Counted from the stretch's first letter, positions 43,961-52,843 are shown. The stretch: 64,000 bases of DNA from Stackebrandtia endophytica (GCF_006716355.1 NZ_VFOW01000001.1:4712001-4776000), one strand, 5' to 3'. Numbers and translations: made by a program. Notes: a model not told the origin generated them from the letters alone.

Positions 43961-45463
43961 ATGTCGACCCTTCGTGATCTTGTCGAGGCCCGGACCGACC
44001 TGTCCGCAGCCACCAGCGAGCACCTGCACCGGCTGGCGGCCGAATGGCAACTGCTGGCGGACCTGTCGTTCGCGGATCTGTTGCTGTGGGCGCCGATGCG
44101 CGACGACCAACCCGGTGGAGCCTCCGACGGAACCGCCGCGTTCATCTGCCTGGCGCAGGTGCGTCCCACGACCGGGCCGACCGCTTACGACGACGACCAG
44201 GTCGGCCGAGTGTTGGCCGGCGACGCCGCCGAACATCTGCGGGTCGCGTTCACCGAGGGGCGGATCTACCGTGAGGGTGATCCGGTGTGGCACGGGGCGA
44301 CCCCCGCTCGACACGAGGCCGTCCCGGTGCGTCGCCGAGATCGCCAGAAGGTTGTGGCGGTGGTGGCCCGTGACACCAACCTGTCCGACACCCGCAGCCC
44401 CAGCCACCTGGAACTGAACTACCTCAAGACCGCCGACTACCTGGTACAGATGCTCACCGACGGCGGTTTTCCACCACCGTTGTTGCCCGGTGAACCCACC
44501 ACCGCGCCCCGAGTCGGCGACGGCCTGGTGCGCATCGGCTCCGACGGCCTGGTCCGGTATGCCTCACCCAACGCCCTGTCCGCCTACCGCCGCATGGGCG
44601 TCACCGGCATCCTGTCCGGTGAGGACCTCGCCAGCCTGACCCGCAAACTGGTCAACGACCCGGTCAAGGGGGAGGACGCGTCCCGTCGCATCTCGGCGGC
44701 CCTGGCCGGTGGGACACCCCGCCGTAAGGAACTGGAGGCCAGGGGTGCGGTCGTGCTGATGCGCGCCCTGCCGCTTCGCCCCGACGGGCGCGGCGCCGGT
44801 GCGCTGGTCCTCGTCAGAGACGTGACCGAGGTGCGTCGCCTCGACCGCGAGCTGGTGACCAAGGAGGCGACCATCCGGGAGATCCACCACCGGGTCAAGA
44901 ACAACCTCCAGACCGTCGCCGCGTTGTTGCGGTTGCAGGCGCGGCGAGTCGGAGTGCCGCAGGCGCGTGCCGCGCTGGAGGAGTCGGTGCGTCGGGTCGC
45001 CTCCATAGCGTTGGTCCACGAGACGCTGTCGCTGTCCAGCAACGAGTCGGTCGCCTTCGACGCGATCGTCGACCGGGTCGCGTCCATGGCGACCGAGGTC
45101 GCTGCCGCCGAATCGGATGTGCGGTTGCGCAGGGAGGGCAGCTTCGGCGTTCTCCCGTCGGAGGTGGCGACTCCACTGGTCATGATCCTCAACGAGCTGA
45201 TTCAGAACGCCGTCGAACACGCCTACGCACCCGGTCAGGGCGGCGAAGTGGTGATCACGGTGGACCGGGACGGCGACCGGTTGAGCGTGGTGGTCTCCGA
45301 CTCCGGTCGTGGGCTGCCCGAATCGTTCCGAGTCGACGCCACTCACCGGCTCGGTCTACAGATCGTGCGCACGCTGGCCACCGGTGAACTGCGCGGTGAG
45401 ATCGAACTGCGCAACCGAGAGACCGGCGGCACCGAGGCCGCGTTGAACTTCAGCCTGGTGTGA
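43961..45463 (+). CDS. pdtaS: PdtaS-type sensor histidine kinase
   Basis: A 500-residue cytosolic sensor kinase. It has an N-terminal GAF-like part (residues ~30-150), a PAS-like part (VGDGLVRIGSDGLVRYASPNALSAYRRMGV), then the HisKA_2 box EIHHRVKNNLQTVAALLRLQARR (phospho-acceptor His near residue 308) and HATPase_c motifs MILNELIQNAVEHAY and VVSDSGRGLPESF. It matches mycobacterial PdtaS, which phosphorylates the antitermination regulator PdtaR. PdtaR is not in the window. The ATG at 43961 lacks a strong ribosome site; a TTG at 43931 is possible. Confidence 0.88.
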   Translation: MSTLRDLVEARTDLSAATSEHLHRLAAEWQLLADLSFADLLLWAPMRDDQPGGASDGTAAFICLAQVRPTTGPTAYDDDQVGRVLAGDAAEHLRVAFTEGRIYREGDPVWHGATPARHEAVPVRRRDRQKVVAVVARDTNLSDTRSPSHLELNYLKTADYLVQMLTDGGFPPPLLPGEPTTAPRVGDGLVRIGSDGLVRYASPNALSAYRRMGVTGILSGEDLASLTRKLVNDPVKGEDASRRISAALAGGTPRRKELEARGAVVLMRALPLRPDGRGAGALVLVRDVTEVRRLDRELVTKEATIREIHHRVKNNLQTVAALLRLQARRVGVPQARAALEESVRRVASIALVHETLSLSSNESVAFDAIVDRVASMATEVAAAESDVRLRREGSFGVLPSEVATPLVMILNELIQNAVEHAYAPGQGGEVVITVDRDGDRLSVVVSDSGRGLPESFRVDATHRLGLQIVRTLATGELRGEIELRNRETGGTEAALNFSLV

Positions 45464-46115
45464 CCGGGCGTTCGGCGGTGGGCGCGGTGATGCGCAGCCA
45501 GCCGCTGATCAACAGATACTGCGCGGCGATGTAGGTCGACATGATGACGATTCCGCGCCCGGGGAAGTCGAGGCCGCCGACGTTGATGCCGATCAGCAGG
45601 TCGGACAACAGGAACAGGACGCCACCGATGCCCATGCGCGTCGACAGGCCGATCGCGAACATGGCCATGCCGGCCAGGGCGAGACCGTAGAGCGCCATCG
45701 GGACGGCGAAGTCACCCAGGTCACCCCATAGTGGAATGAAGAACGCCGCGAGAAAGGCCAGCAGCGCCGGGATCAACCACCGGCGCCGCTTCACGCCCTC
45801 CCAGGCGCCCAGCTTGACGAACACCGTGATGTAGCAGGCCTGCATGACGAGGAAGAAGCCCATCCCGGTCAAGAACGCCAGGTCGGTGTCGATCAGGAGG
45901 GCGACGTCGGCGATCGTCGCGGTGGCCAGTCCGAACACCATGAGCCGGGCATGGTGATGAGCCAGACCACCGCTGACCAGCACCAAGACGATCAGCATCG
46001 GCATGAGCAGCGGTTTGGTCAGCCACTCCAATGTGGCAAGGCCGGCCGCGACGCTGACGAGGTTTCCCACGGTCAGCGCACCGAACAGTGTCAGCGGAAT
46101 GCGTTGGTTCGTCAC
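45450..46115 (-). CDS. YhhN-like lysoplasmalogenase family membrane protein
   Basis: A 221-residue polytopic membrane protein with about seven or eight helices (TLFGALTVGNLVSVAAGLATLEW, PLLMPMLIVLVLVSGG, FALAIGLSTRMGIGGVLFLLSDLLIGINV and others), matching the YhhN/TMEM86 family whose eukaryotic members hydrolyse lysoplasmalogens. The LLSDLLIGINV segment holds the conserved Ser-Asp. The bacterial role is uncertain. It starts at GTG and its tail overlaps the convergent pdtaS by 14 bases. Confidence 0.8.
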   Translation of the reverse strand: MTNQRIPLTLFGALTVGNLVSVAAGLATLEWLTKPLLMPMLIVLVLVSGGLAHHHARLMVFGLATATIADVALLIDTDLAFLTGMGFFLVMQACYITVFVKLGAWEGVKRRRWLIPALLAFLAAFFIPLWGDLGDFAVPMALYGLALAGMAMFAIGLSTRMGIGGVLFLLSDLLIGINVGGLDFPGRGIVIMSTYIAAQYLLISGWLRITAPTAERPVTPG

Positions 46116-46250
46116 CGGGTCACTCGGGTGAGCCGGATTGGGCGTCAGGGGTCGAGCACGTGGCGACGAGGTCCATGGGCAGGCATTCCATTCGGGTAAA
46201 GGTGCTCTCGAGTTTGTCCTACTGGCGGGTAGCTGTCAAGTGGAGGCCGC

Positions 46251-47756
46251 TCACCGGTGGCGGGTGAGCAGGGCGACGCTGAGGCCGCGCAGTTGCCAGT
46301 GTTCGGTCACCGTGAAGTCGGCGCGCAGCCGGGACTCCTTCGATCCGCCCAGATCCGACAGCACATCGGGTGGGTTCTCGAACCGGATCACCCAGACCCG
46401 GTCGACGGTACGCAGCACATCGGCGTCGGAGGTTTCAGTGGCCAGGAACCGGCCGTTCTCACGCTGTTCGGTCAATGCGAACACGTCGTCCGGTTGTGCG
46501 TGGACGGGAACATAGGCGGCGACCAGGTCGCGAGCCTCCCACGGGACCACGGGCTCGGCGAGGTTCACCACCAACGCGTCGCCGGGTCGTGCGTGCTCGG
46601 TGATGACGGCGGCGACCGCCCGGGTGTCGTGGCCGTGCCCGCTGGTGCTGCGAACATCGAGGTGGGCCAGGGTTCCGGCACCCGCCACCACACCGAGGAT
46701 GAGTACGAGGACCACCCCGTGGACGCGCGGTCGCCACGTGGGTGAGCTGAACGCCCGCGCCGCCAGCAGCACCCAGGCGGGCATCGTGAAGAGGAGATAA
46801 CGCGGGAACCACAGATCGCTGACCTGGGCCACCAGCAGCAGTCCGATCGTCGGGGCCACCGCCCAGCTCAGCAGGGCGACGGTGAGCCGGTCACGGTGCC
46901 GCAGTATCGAGACGGCCGCCAACGCCAAGACCAGGATCGCCACCGTATGAGATCCGAACAGAACCGTGGGCAGCCTGGCGATGCCGGCCACCGATATCGG
47001 CTCGATCCAATCGGTTTGTCCTATCTGGTGTGTTCCGATGATCATCAACGGTGTCAGCGCCAGGATTGCGGCGGCGACGGCGAGCAACCACCGGCGCCAC
47101 GACCCACCCAGGGCCACGATCATGACGGCGTGACCGGCCAGGAGCAGCAAGCCCATCAAATGAAACGCCCCCAACGCCGTCACCGCGGCGGCGTACCCGA
47201 TGAACCATGGGTGTCGACCGGATTCGGCGGACCGGATCAGCAGCCACCCGGCGAGCAGCGACAGCGCGACGACCAGGGCGTAGGCCCGCGCCTCCTGTGC
47301 GTATCGACTGACCACCGGCAGCAGGACGAAGATGATCCCGGCGGGAATGGCCCACCTGAGGCCACCGAGACGTTGACCGATCATCGTGACCAGCGCGGCT
47401 GAGGCGACGGTCGCGACGGTCGCGGGAAGCCGCAGCGCGAGCTCGGAGGTACCCGCGACGGCGGTCCAGGGTTTCAGCAACAGGTAATAGCCACCGTTGA
47501 CGGCATCGGTATTACCCAACAACTGAAACAGGTCCGGCCAGGTCAACCGGACGGCCGCCCAGGTTGCCAATTCGTCGGCCCACATGCCCGGCCGGGTGAT
47601 CCCGGCGAGCCCGACCGCCAGCATCGCCACGGCGATCAGGACGGGAACCGGGATGCGGGTAAGGGCAATCGGGCGCGCCACGGCGCCGAAGTCTAGGTGG
47701 CGACGGTGAACACGGTGGTTGCCGAAGTTGGCCGCGTGGTTGACATTGCTGGACAT
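46251..47756 (-). CDS. GT39/PMT-like polyprenol-dependent membrane protein
   Basis: A 501-residue protein with about ten transmembrane segments. The first loop GMWADELATWAAVRLTW, with its acidic pair, and LGNTDAVNGGYYLLLKPW resemble mannosyltransferase-type GT-C enzymes. The C-terminal 130 residues form an extracytoplasmic domain (ARPGDALVVNLAEPVVPWEAR). Sugar and acceptor unknown. It differs from the GT39 protein at 14703. It is leftward with its own start, and diverges from the sulfite-reduction operon across a leader region. Confidence 0.8.
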   Translation of the reverse strand: MSSNVNHAANFGNHRVHRRHLDFGAVARPIALTRIPVPVLIAVAMLAVGLAGITRPGMWADELATWAAVRLTWPDLFQLLGNTDAVNGGYYLLLKPWTAVAGTSELALRLPATVATVASAALVTMIGQRLGGLRWAIPAGIIFVLLPVVSRYAQEARAYALVVALSLLAGWLLIRSAESGRHPWFIGYAAAVTALGAFHLMGLLLLAGHAVMIVALGGSWRRWLLAVAAAILALTPLMIIGTHQIGQTDWIEPISVAGIARLPTVLFGSHTVAILVLALAAVSILRHRDRLTVALLSWAVAPTIGLLLVAQVSDLWFPRYLLFTMPAWVLLAARAFSSPTWRPRVHGVVLVLILGVVAGAGTLAHLDVRSTSGHGHDTRAVAAVITEHARPGDALVVNLAEPVVPWEARDLVAAYVPVHAQPDDVFALTEQRENGRFLATETSDADVLRTVDRVWVIRFENPPDVLSDLGGSKESRLRADFTVTEHWQLRGLSVALLTRHR

Positions 47757-48112
47757 TCGATGAGCCGGTCATACGGTGAATGCCATTGTGGCTGCCCGAC
47801 CTCAGGGGACAGCTGCGTCCGGCCGGTGAGATCGACACGGTTGACGGTGGCGCCGACGGGCCGGTTGTGCAATGCTTAGCGCATGTCTTCCGCACTGCGT
47901 CTTCGGCTGGTGGCTCGTCGCCACGTCGATTACGGACGCATGTGTAGTTCGCTGTGTCGGTTGGTCTGATCGCTCGCCAGCGTCGCCTCACAGCGCTATT
48001 GCTTGTCACGCATCGCCATTGAAGGCTGCACCGGTCCGGGCGCGTAACCCGCTCGGCCGCCGCCGTCCGTGCTGCTACGCGCCGCCATACCGCATCGCGC
48101 ACAAGGAGCACC
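47757..48112 (+). other. Leader region of the sulfite/APS reduction operon
   Basis: About 350 bases containing the small leader-peptide frame (47883-47969). Downstream an 8-bp stem GGCGCGTA/TACGCGCC (48039-48046 with 48076-48083) lies before the AAGGAG of the reductase. I see no other gene. It presumably also holds the divergent promoters. Confidence 0.5.
47883..47969 (+). CDS. Cys-ending leader peptide of sulfur operon
   Basis: A 28-residue frame starting MSSALRLRLVARRHVDYGRM and ending CSSLCRLV. The RRHVDYxRxxSSLCR pattern is the one known from short leader peptides upstream of actinobacterial sulfur genes. Ribosome pausing at the late Cys codons is thought to control attenuation there. 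It ends 143 bases before the sulfite reductase start. A Cys codon-based attenuator of this operon is therefore likely; no experimental support here. Confidence 0.7.
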   Translation: MSSALRLRLVARRHVDYGRMCSSLCRLV

Positions 48113-49765
48113 GTGTCCACTGCCACCCGAGGACGTGCGAAGGGACAGGGCCAATGGGCCCTGGGCCATCGTGAGCCCCTCAATCCCAATGAACAGTCTA
48201 AAAAGGATGACAATCCGCTGAACGTCCGTTCTCGCATCGAGAACGTATACGCCCGTGGGGGGTTCGACTCGATCGATCCCGCCGACCTGCGCGGGCGATT
48301 CCGCTGGTGGGGTCTCTACACGCAGCGCAGACCGGGTATCGACGGTGGAAAGACCGCGGTACTCGAACCGCACGAGCTGGATGACGAGTACTTCATGCTG
48401 CGCATCCGCATCGACGGTGGGCAATTGTCGATCCCGCAGCTGCGGGCGGTCGCCGAGGTCTCGACCCGGTTCGGGCGTGATTCGGCGGACGTCACCGACC
48501 GCCAGAACGTGCAGCTGCACTGGGTGCGCGTCGAGGACGTTCCCACCATCTGGCGCATTCTGGAGGATGTTGGACTGTCCACACAAGAGGCTTGTGGGGA
48601 CTGCCCGCGTGTCATCCTCGGCAGCCCGGTCGCCGGGGTCTCGGAACAGGAACTGGTGGACGCGCGGCCGTTGATCGATGCGATCACCAGTCGCTACATC
48701 GGTGACCGGTCGTTGTCGAATCTGCCGCGAAAGTTCAAGTCCGCGATCTCGTGGCTTCCCGACATCCCATACGAGTGCAACGACATCTCGTTCCTGGGTG
48801 CGGTCCATCCCGAGCACGGCCCCGGCTACGACCTCTGGGTCGGTGGCGGATTGTCGACCAACCCGATGTTGGCGGTGCGGATGGGCACCTGGATCGCGCC
48901 CGAACGGGTCCCCGACGTGTGGGCCGCCGTCGTCTCGGTGTTCCGCGACTACGGGTATCGACGGCTGCGCAACCGGGCTCGCCTGAAGTTCCTGATCAAG
49001 GACTGGGGCATCGAACGGTTCCGGCAGGTCGTCGAAACCGAGTACCTGGGGTATTCACTTCCGGACCTGGCGCCGCCGCCGGTTCCGGAACGACTGGAGG
49101 ACCACATCGGCGTCCACCGGCAGAGGAACGGCAAGTTCTACATCGGAGTGGCTCCCACCGTGGGCCGGGTCTCCGGCACCCTGCTGGCCAGGCTGGCCGA
49201 TATCGCCGAACGGCACGGCGCCGACCGGGTCAGTGCCACCCCGATGCAGAAGTTGTTGTTGCTGGACGTTCCGGAGGCCAACGTCGCCGCCGCCGTCGCC
49301 GACCTGGCCGAACTGGGGCTGGTGGCCGACCCGTCGCCGTGGCGACGAGCCACGATGGCCTGCACCGGTATCGAGTTCTGCAAGTTGGCCATTGTGGATA
49401 CCAAGGATCGTGCCACCGCATTGGTCGGCGAACTCGAACGACGAGTACCCGAGTTGGACACTCCGATCTCGATACACGTGAACGGATGCCCTAACGCCTG
49501 TGCTCGAACGCAAACCGCCGATATCGGTCTGAAGGGACAGTTGATGACCGTCGACGGACGGCAGGTACCCGGCTTTCAGGTGCACCTGGGCGGGGGAGCC
49601 GGGGTACACGCCGGTTTCGGGCGAAAACTGCGCGGTCTGAAGGTGACGTCGGCCGAACTCGACGACTATGTGGAGCGACTGACACGTCGCTACCTCGCCG
49701 GACGCAAGGCGACGGAACCGTTCGCCGAATGGGTGGTGCGCGTGGAGGAGGCCGAACTGCGATGA
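48113..49765 (+). CDS. Ferredoxin-dependent sulfite/nitrite reductase (sulfite type)
   Basis: A 550-residue siroheme/[4Fe-4S] reductase that makes sulfide from sulfite. It has the two-fold ferrite-reductase-like repeat (LSIPQLRAVAEVSTRFGRD). The cluster motif is CTGIEFCKLA (Cys-x5-Cys) then NGCPNACARTQ (Cys-x3-Cys). An N-terminal Arg/Lys-rich stretch is typical of actinobacterial SirA. The GTG start has AAGGAG five bases upstream. It is followed with ATGA overlap by a zinc-ribbon gene and then cysH, so the partner reactions support sulfite over nitrite. Confidence 0.92.
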   Translation: MSTATRGRAKGQGQWALGHREPLNPNEQSKKDDNPLNVRSRIENVYARGGFDSIDPADLRGRFRWWGLYTQRRPGIDGGKTAVLEPHELDDEYFMLRIRIDGGQLSIPQLRAVAEVSTRFGRDSADVTDRQNVQLHWVRVEDVPTIWRILEDVGLSTQEACGDCPRVILGSPVAGVSEQELVDARPLIDAITSRYIGDRSLSNLPRKFKSAISWLPDIPYECNDISFLGAVHPEHGPGYDLWVGGGLSTNPMLAVRMGTWIAPERVPDVWAAVVSVFRDYGYRRLRNRARLKFLIKDWGIERFRQVVETEYLGYSLPDLAPPPVPERLEDHIGVHRQRNGKFYIGVAPTVGRVSGTLLARLADIAERHGADRVSATPMQKLLLLDVPEANVAAAVADLAELGLVADPSPWRRATMACTGIEFCKLAIVDTKDRATALVGELERRVPELDTPISIHVNGCPNACARTQTADIGLKGQLMTVDGRQVPGFQVHLGGGAGVHAGFGRKLRGLKVTSAELDDYVERLTRRYLAGRKATEPFAEWVVRVEEAELR

Positions 49766-49908
49766 GTTCCCGTGCCGTCCCCTACTTCTGCCCCTACTGC
49801 GGAGACGAAGACCTGCGCCCCCACCCCGACGGCGGATGGCACTGCCGGGCCTGCACCCGGGTGTTCACCGTCAAGATGCAAGGACTGGTGATCGAAAATG
49901 ACCCGTGA
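49762..49908 (+). CDS. 48-residue zinc-ribbon protein between sulfite reductase and cysH
   Basis: A small protein starting MSSRAVPYFCPYCGDEDLRP and ending VFTVKMQGLVIENDP, with two CxxC pairs (CPYC, CRAC) forming a zinc ribbon. It is translationally coupled on both sides: its ATG overlaps the reductase stop and its own end overlaps the CysH start by 11 bases. I recall such a ribbon in the same position in other actinomycetes, suggesting a conserved accessory to the reductases. Its molecular role is unknown. Confidence 0.85.
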   Translation: MSSRAVPYFCPYCGDEDLRPHPDGGWHCRACTRVFTVKMQGLVIENDP

Positions 49909-50593
49909 CCCCTACGAACTGCGTGATCTCGCCCATGAGGCGGGTCGGAGGCTGGAGACCGCCACCGCCTCGCAGATCATCGAGTGGGCGGTCGTTGAGT
50001 TCGGTGAATCCTTCTGTGTGACCTCATCGTTCGCCGACGCGGTGCTGGTGCACCTGGTCTCGAGCGTGGCGCCCGGCGTCGAGGTGGTCTTCCTGGACAC
50101 CGGACTGCACTTCAACGAGACCCTCGGTGTCCGAGAACACGTCCGGCGTCGTCTGCCGGTCACGGTGCGGTCCATCACCCCGCCGCTGAGCGTCGGTCGG
50201 CAGGACGGCGAGTACGGGCCACGGCTGTGGGAGCGCGATCCCGACAGCTGCTGTGCCATGCGCAAGGTCGCACCGTTGGCCGACGCGCTGGGCGGCTATG
50301 ACGCCTGGGCCACCGGTCTGCGCCGCGACGAGTCACCGACCCGGGCCGACACCCGCGTCGTCGATTTCGACGCCACCCGTAAGAAGGTCAAGGTCTCGCC
50401 CATCGCGAGATGGACGCAGGCCGATGTCGATACGTATGTGGCACGCCACGACATTCCGGTCAATCCGTTGCTGTCGCAAGGCTACGGCTCGGTCGGATGC
50501 TGGCCGTGCACCCACCGGGTCGCGCCGGGGGAGGACCCGCGCGCGGGCAGGTGGGCGATGTTCGAGAAGACCGAATGCGGCATCCACACATGA
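49898..50593 (+). CDS. cysH: APS/PAPS reductase
   Basis: A 231-residue assimilatory reductase, forming sulfite from (phospho)adenylyl sulfate. The catalytic core includes the SSFADAVLVHLV strand near residue 44, DPDSCCAMRKVAPLADAL and YGSVGCWPCTHRVAPGEDPRAGRW. The CC...CxxC set marks a [4Fe-4S]-type, so APS is the likelier substrate. The end ECGIHT carries the catalytic Cys found in all CysH. Part of the operon from the sulfite reductase to the chelatase. Confidence 0.93.
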   Translation: MTRDPYELRDLAHEAGRRLETATASQIIEWAVVEFGESFCVTSSFADAVLVHLVSSVAPGVEVVFLDTGLHFNETLGVREHVRRRLPVTVRSITPPLSVGRQDGEYGPRLWERDPDSCCAMRKVAPLADALGGYDAWATGLRRDESPTRADTRVVDFDATRKKVKVSPIARWTQADVDTYVARHDIPVNPLLSQGYGSVGCWPCTHRVAPGEDPRAGRWAMFEKTECGIHT

Positions 50594-51399
50594 GACCGCC
50601 CGCGGTGCTCGTCGCCCACGGCAGTCCCGATCCCCGGTCGGCGCCGGTGGTGCGTGCCATCGCCGCCGCCGCCGGGGTGCGGGAGGCCTTTCTCGACTTC
50701 GATACGCCGACCGCCGACGACGTCCTCGCGGACTTCGTCGGGGACGGTCACCGGCATGCCGTCATGGTGCCGTTGCTGTTGACCGACGCCTACCATCGCC
50801 GTGTCGATCTGCCGCGTATCGCCGACCGGACGGGTGAACTCCTCGGGATGTCGGTCACGATCACCGCGACCGTCGGCGGCGCGCGACTGATTCCGGCGTT
50901 GTCGGCCAGGCTGCCGCCCGGAACCGATGCGGTCGTGTTGGCGGGGGCCGGAAGCCGTTCGAGCTCGGCGCTTGCGGAGGTGGCCGCGGTCGCGGCCGAA
51001 CTGGGTGATCGGGTGGGGCTGCCCGCCAGGGCGGCGTTCGCGGCGGCCGAGCCGTCGGTCACCGAGGCCGTCGGCCGGTTGCGTGACGAGGGTGCCCGCC
51101 GGGTGGCGGTGGTCTCGTACTTCGTCGCGGCGGGTCGGCTTCACGATCGGGTCGCGCGCCAGGCCGTCGAGGCAGGGGCGTCGGTCACACCGGTCCTGGG
51201 TCCCTGCCGGGAACTGGTGGACACGATCGTCGATCGCTACCGGGCCGTCTCGACGCCTTCGCCGGTTTCGGTGTCGTCGTCGGTGTCGGGATCCAGGCCG
51301 ACGCCGAGCCACTCGCGGCTCGAACGGGTCAGCAGCAGCACCGCGGTGATGACACCCAAACCCCACGCGGCGGCCCCCCAGTCGCCCCTGTCGGCCTGA
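50590..51399 (+). CDS. Sirohydrochlorin chelatase-like (CbiX) protein
   Basis: A 269-residue protein with the CbiX/SirB fold: AVLVAHGSPDPRS near the start (metal-binding His) and later VVSYFVAAGRLHDRV. It probably inserts metal into sirohydrochlorin for the siroheme of the upstream sulfite reductase. The ATG overlaps the cysH stop (ATGA). The last ~50 residues (Ser/Pro-rich PSPVSVSSSVSGSRP) are low-complexity and are simply antisense to the convergent gene, overlapping it by 163 bases. The usual end would be near RYRAV. Confidence 0.85.
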   Translation: MRPPAVLVAHGSPDPRSAPVVRAIAAAAGVREAFLDFDTPTADDVLADFVGDGHRHAVMVPLLLTDAYHRRVDLPRIADRTGELLGMSVTITATVGGARLIPALSARLPPGTDAVVLAGAGSRSSSALAEVAAVAAELGDRVGLPARAAFAAAEPSVTEAVGRLRDEGARRVAVVSYFVAAGRLHDRVARQAVEAGASVTPVLGPCRELVDTIVDRYRAVSTPSPVSVSSSVSGSRPTPSHSRLERVSSSTAVMTPKPHAAAPQSPLSA

Positions 51400-51662
51400 A
51401 ACAGGAAATAGCCGATGGGCAACCAGGCCAACTGACTGAACACCGCGATACCGCGCATGCCGGGGCGGCGTCGGCTCAACGAGTGGGCCGCTCCGCCCAG
51501 CAGTGCGGCGACGGCAACACACACCACGGCCTCGGCGAAGCCGGCGCCCGGTGAGGTCTGCGTCTCGGTGAAGCTCAACCACACCAGCCACAGCGCCATG
51601 CCGACCAGCCCGACCGCTTGCAACAACAGCGATCCCAGGGCGATCCGCAGGGGTGTGGACAT
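51237..51662 (-). CDS. Four-helix membrane protein
   Basis: A 141-residue membrane protein with about four helices (IALGSLLLQAVGLVGMALWLVWL, AEAVVCVAVAALLGGAAHSL, GIAVFSQLAWLPIGYFLF, WGAAAWGLGVITAVLLLT) and an acidic C-terminal tail (DPDTDDDTETGEGVETA). It is unrecognised but similar to small actinomycete membrane proteins. The ATG at 51662 (MSTPLRI) is preceded by GGCGAG; the alternative ATG is at 51710. Its 3' end overlaps the CbiX-like gene. Confidence 0.65.
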   Translation of the reverse strand: MSTPLRIALGSLLLQAVGLVGMALWLVWLSFTETQTSPGAGFAEAVVCVAVAALLGGAAHSLSRRRPGMRGIAVFSQLAWLPIGYFLFQADRGDWGAAAWGLGVITAVLLLTRSSREWLGVGLDPDTDDDTETGEGVETAR

Positions 51663-51741
51663 GCTCTCGCCGGTGATGGTGGACACGGCGTGGGGTGAAT
51701 CATTCACCATCTCAACTTACCGGGAAGTACAGTCGCAGGGC

Positions 51742-52668
51742 GTGAGAGCGCTGCTGATTGTGAACCCGAAGGCCACAACGACGAGTGAACGGGCCCGCGA
51801 CATCCTGGTCCGCGCACTACGCAGTGCCGTGGATCTGGTGGTGGAGAACACCTCTCGGCGTGGCCACGCCGCCGAGTTGGGCGCGTCGGCAGCCGCCGAC
51901 GGTATGGACCTGGTCGTCACCCTGGGGGGTGACGGAACCGTCAACGAAGTCGTCAACGGATTGCTGGCCGATGGCCGCACCGCCGATGTCGCACCGGCTC
52001 TGGCCGTCGTCCCCGGCGGTTCCACCAACGTGTTCGCGCGTGCCCTGGGATTGCCGATGGACTGGGCTGACGGCACCGGGGTGATCCTGGAGGCACTGCG
52101 AGACAAACGTTTCCGGCGAGTCAGCCTGGGGAGGGCCAACGGCCGATATTTCACTTTTTGTGCCGGGGTGGGTCTGGACGCGGCGGTGATCCGTCGGGTC
52201 GAGGAGGCCCGTAAACGTGGCGTATCAGCCACTCCGGCGCTGTATCTGAGGTCCACCGCGGCGGAGTTCTACTCCGCCGATGGCCGCCGTCACCCCGATC
52301 TGACCCTGCAGATTCCGGGGCGACGCGCCCGAACCGGTTTGGCGATGGCGATTGTGCAGAACACCTCACCCTGGACTTACCTCGGTGGACGTGCCGTCAG
52401 TCCCAATCCGAAGGCAACCTTTGATACCGGCCTGGATGTATTGCTGCTCAAGCATTTGACGGTTGCGGGAACGATACGCACCGCATCGCAATTGCTCGCC
52501 GGACGGGCCGCTCCACACGGTAAGCAGATTGTCGCGCACCATGATCTTGAGAAATTTTGGTTGAGATCGGCCAGACCGCAAGCATTTCAGCTCGATGGCG
52601 ACTATCTTGGTGAATGCGATGAAGTAGAGCTGGATTCTGTCCCCAACGCCCTGCGCGTGGCGTGCTGA
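51742..52668 (+). CDS. Diacylglycerol kinase-like lipid kinase
   Basis: A 308-residue DAGK-catalytic protein, probably phosphorylating diacylglycerol or sphingoid-like lipids. VTLGGDGTVNEVVNGL near residue 54 and VVPGGSTNVFARALG near 82 form the nucleotide site; the C-terminal beta-sandwich ends FQLDGDYLGECDEVELDSVP. The GTG at 51742 gives the proper N-terminus VRALLIVNPKA. The 3' third uses lower-GC codons than its neighbours. It lies next to whiB1, as in mycobacteria. Confidence 0.9.
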   Translation: MRALLIVNPKATTTSERARDILVRALRSAVDLVVENTSRRGHAAELGASAAADGMDLVVTLGGDGTVNEVVNGLLADGRTADVAPALAVVPGGSTNVFARALGLPMDWADGTGVILEALRDKRFRRVSLGRANGRYFTFCAGVGLDAAVIRRVEEARKRGVSATPALYLRSTAAEFYSADGRRHPDLTLQIPGRRARTGLAMAIVQNTSPWTYLGGRAVSPNPKATFDTGLDVLLLKHLTVAGTIRTASQLLAGRAAPHGKQIVAHHDLEKFWLRSARPQAFQLDGDYLGECDEVELDSVPNALRVAC

Positions 52669-52801
52669 TCCAAGATTCCAACAACACGACATCACAAAAA
52701 ACTTGCCAAAACACCGCAACACTGGCACCATGCGTATTACATTCGCTACGGGTCTTTCGTGTGTTGAGCTAGAGCTACTGGACTAATCCTGGAATAATCC
52801 T

Positions 52802-52833
52802 CGTGAGCTTCCTCACGGGACCAAGATTTTTTT
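52802..52833 (+). terminator. Terminator of the lipid kinase gene
   Basis: Stem CGTGAG-CTTC-CTCACG followed, after a short run, by seven T (TTTTTTT near 52827-52833). It lies in the AT-rich stretch between the kinase gene and whiB1. Confidence 0.7.
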
Positions 52834-52843
52834 GGCTAGCCCC

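Noticed and set aside
47872-48174. 100-residue Cys-rich rightward frame overlapping the sulfite reductase start
   Set aside because: It runs into the reductase in another frame and has no family pattern; the shorter 47883-47969 frame has the leader-peptide signature.
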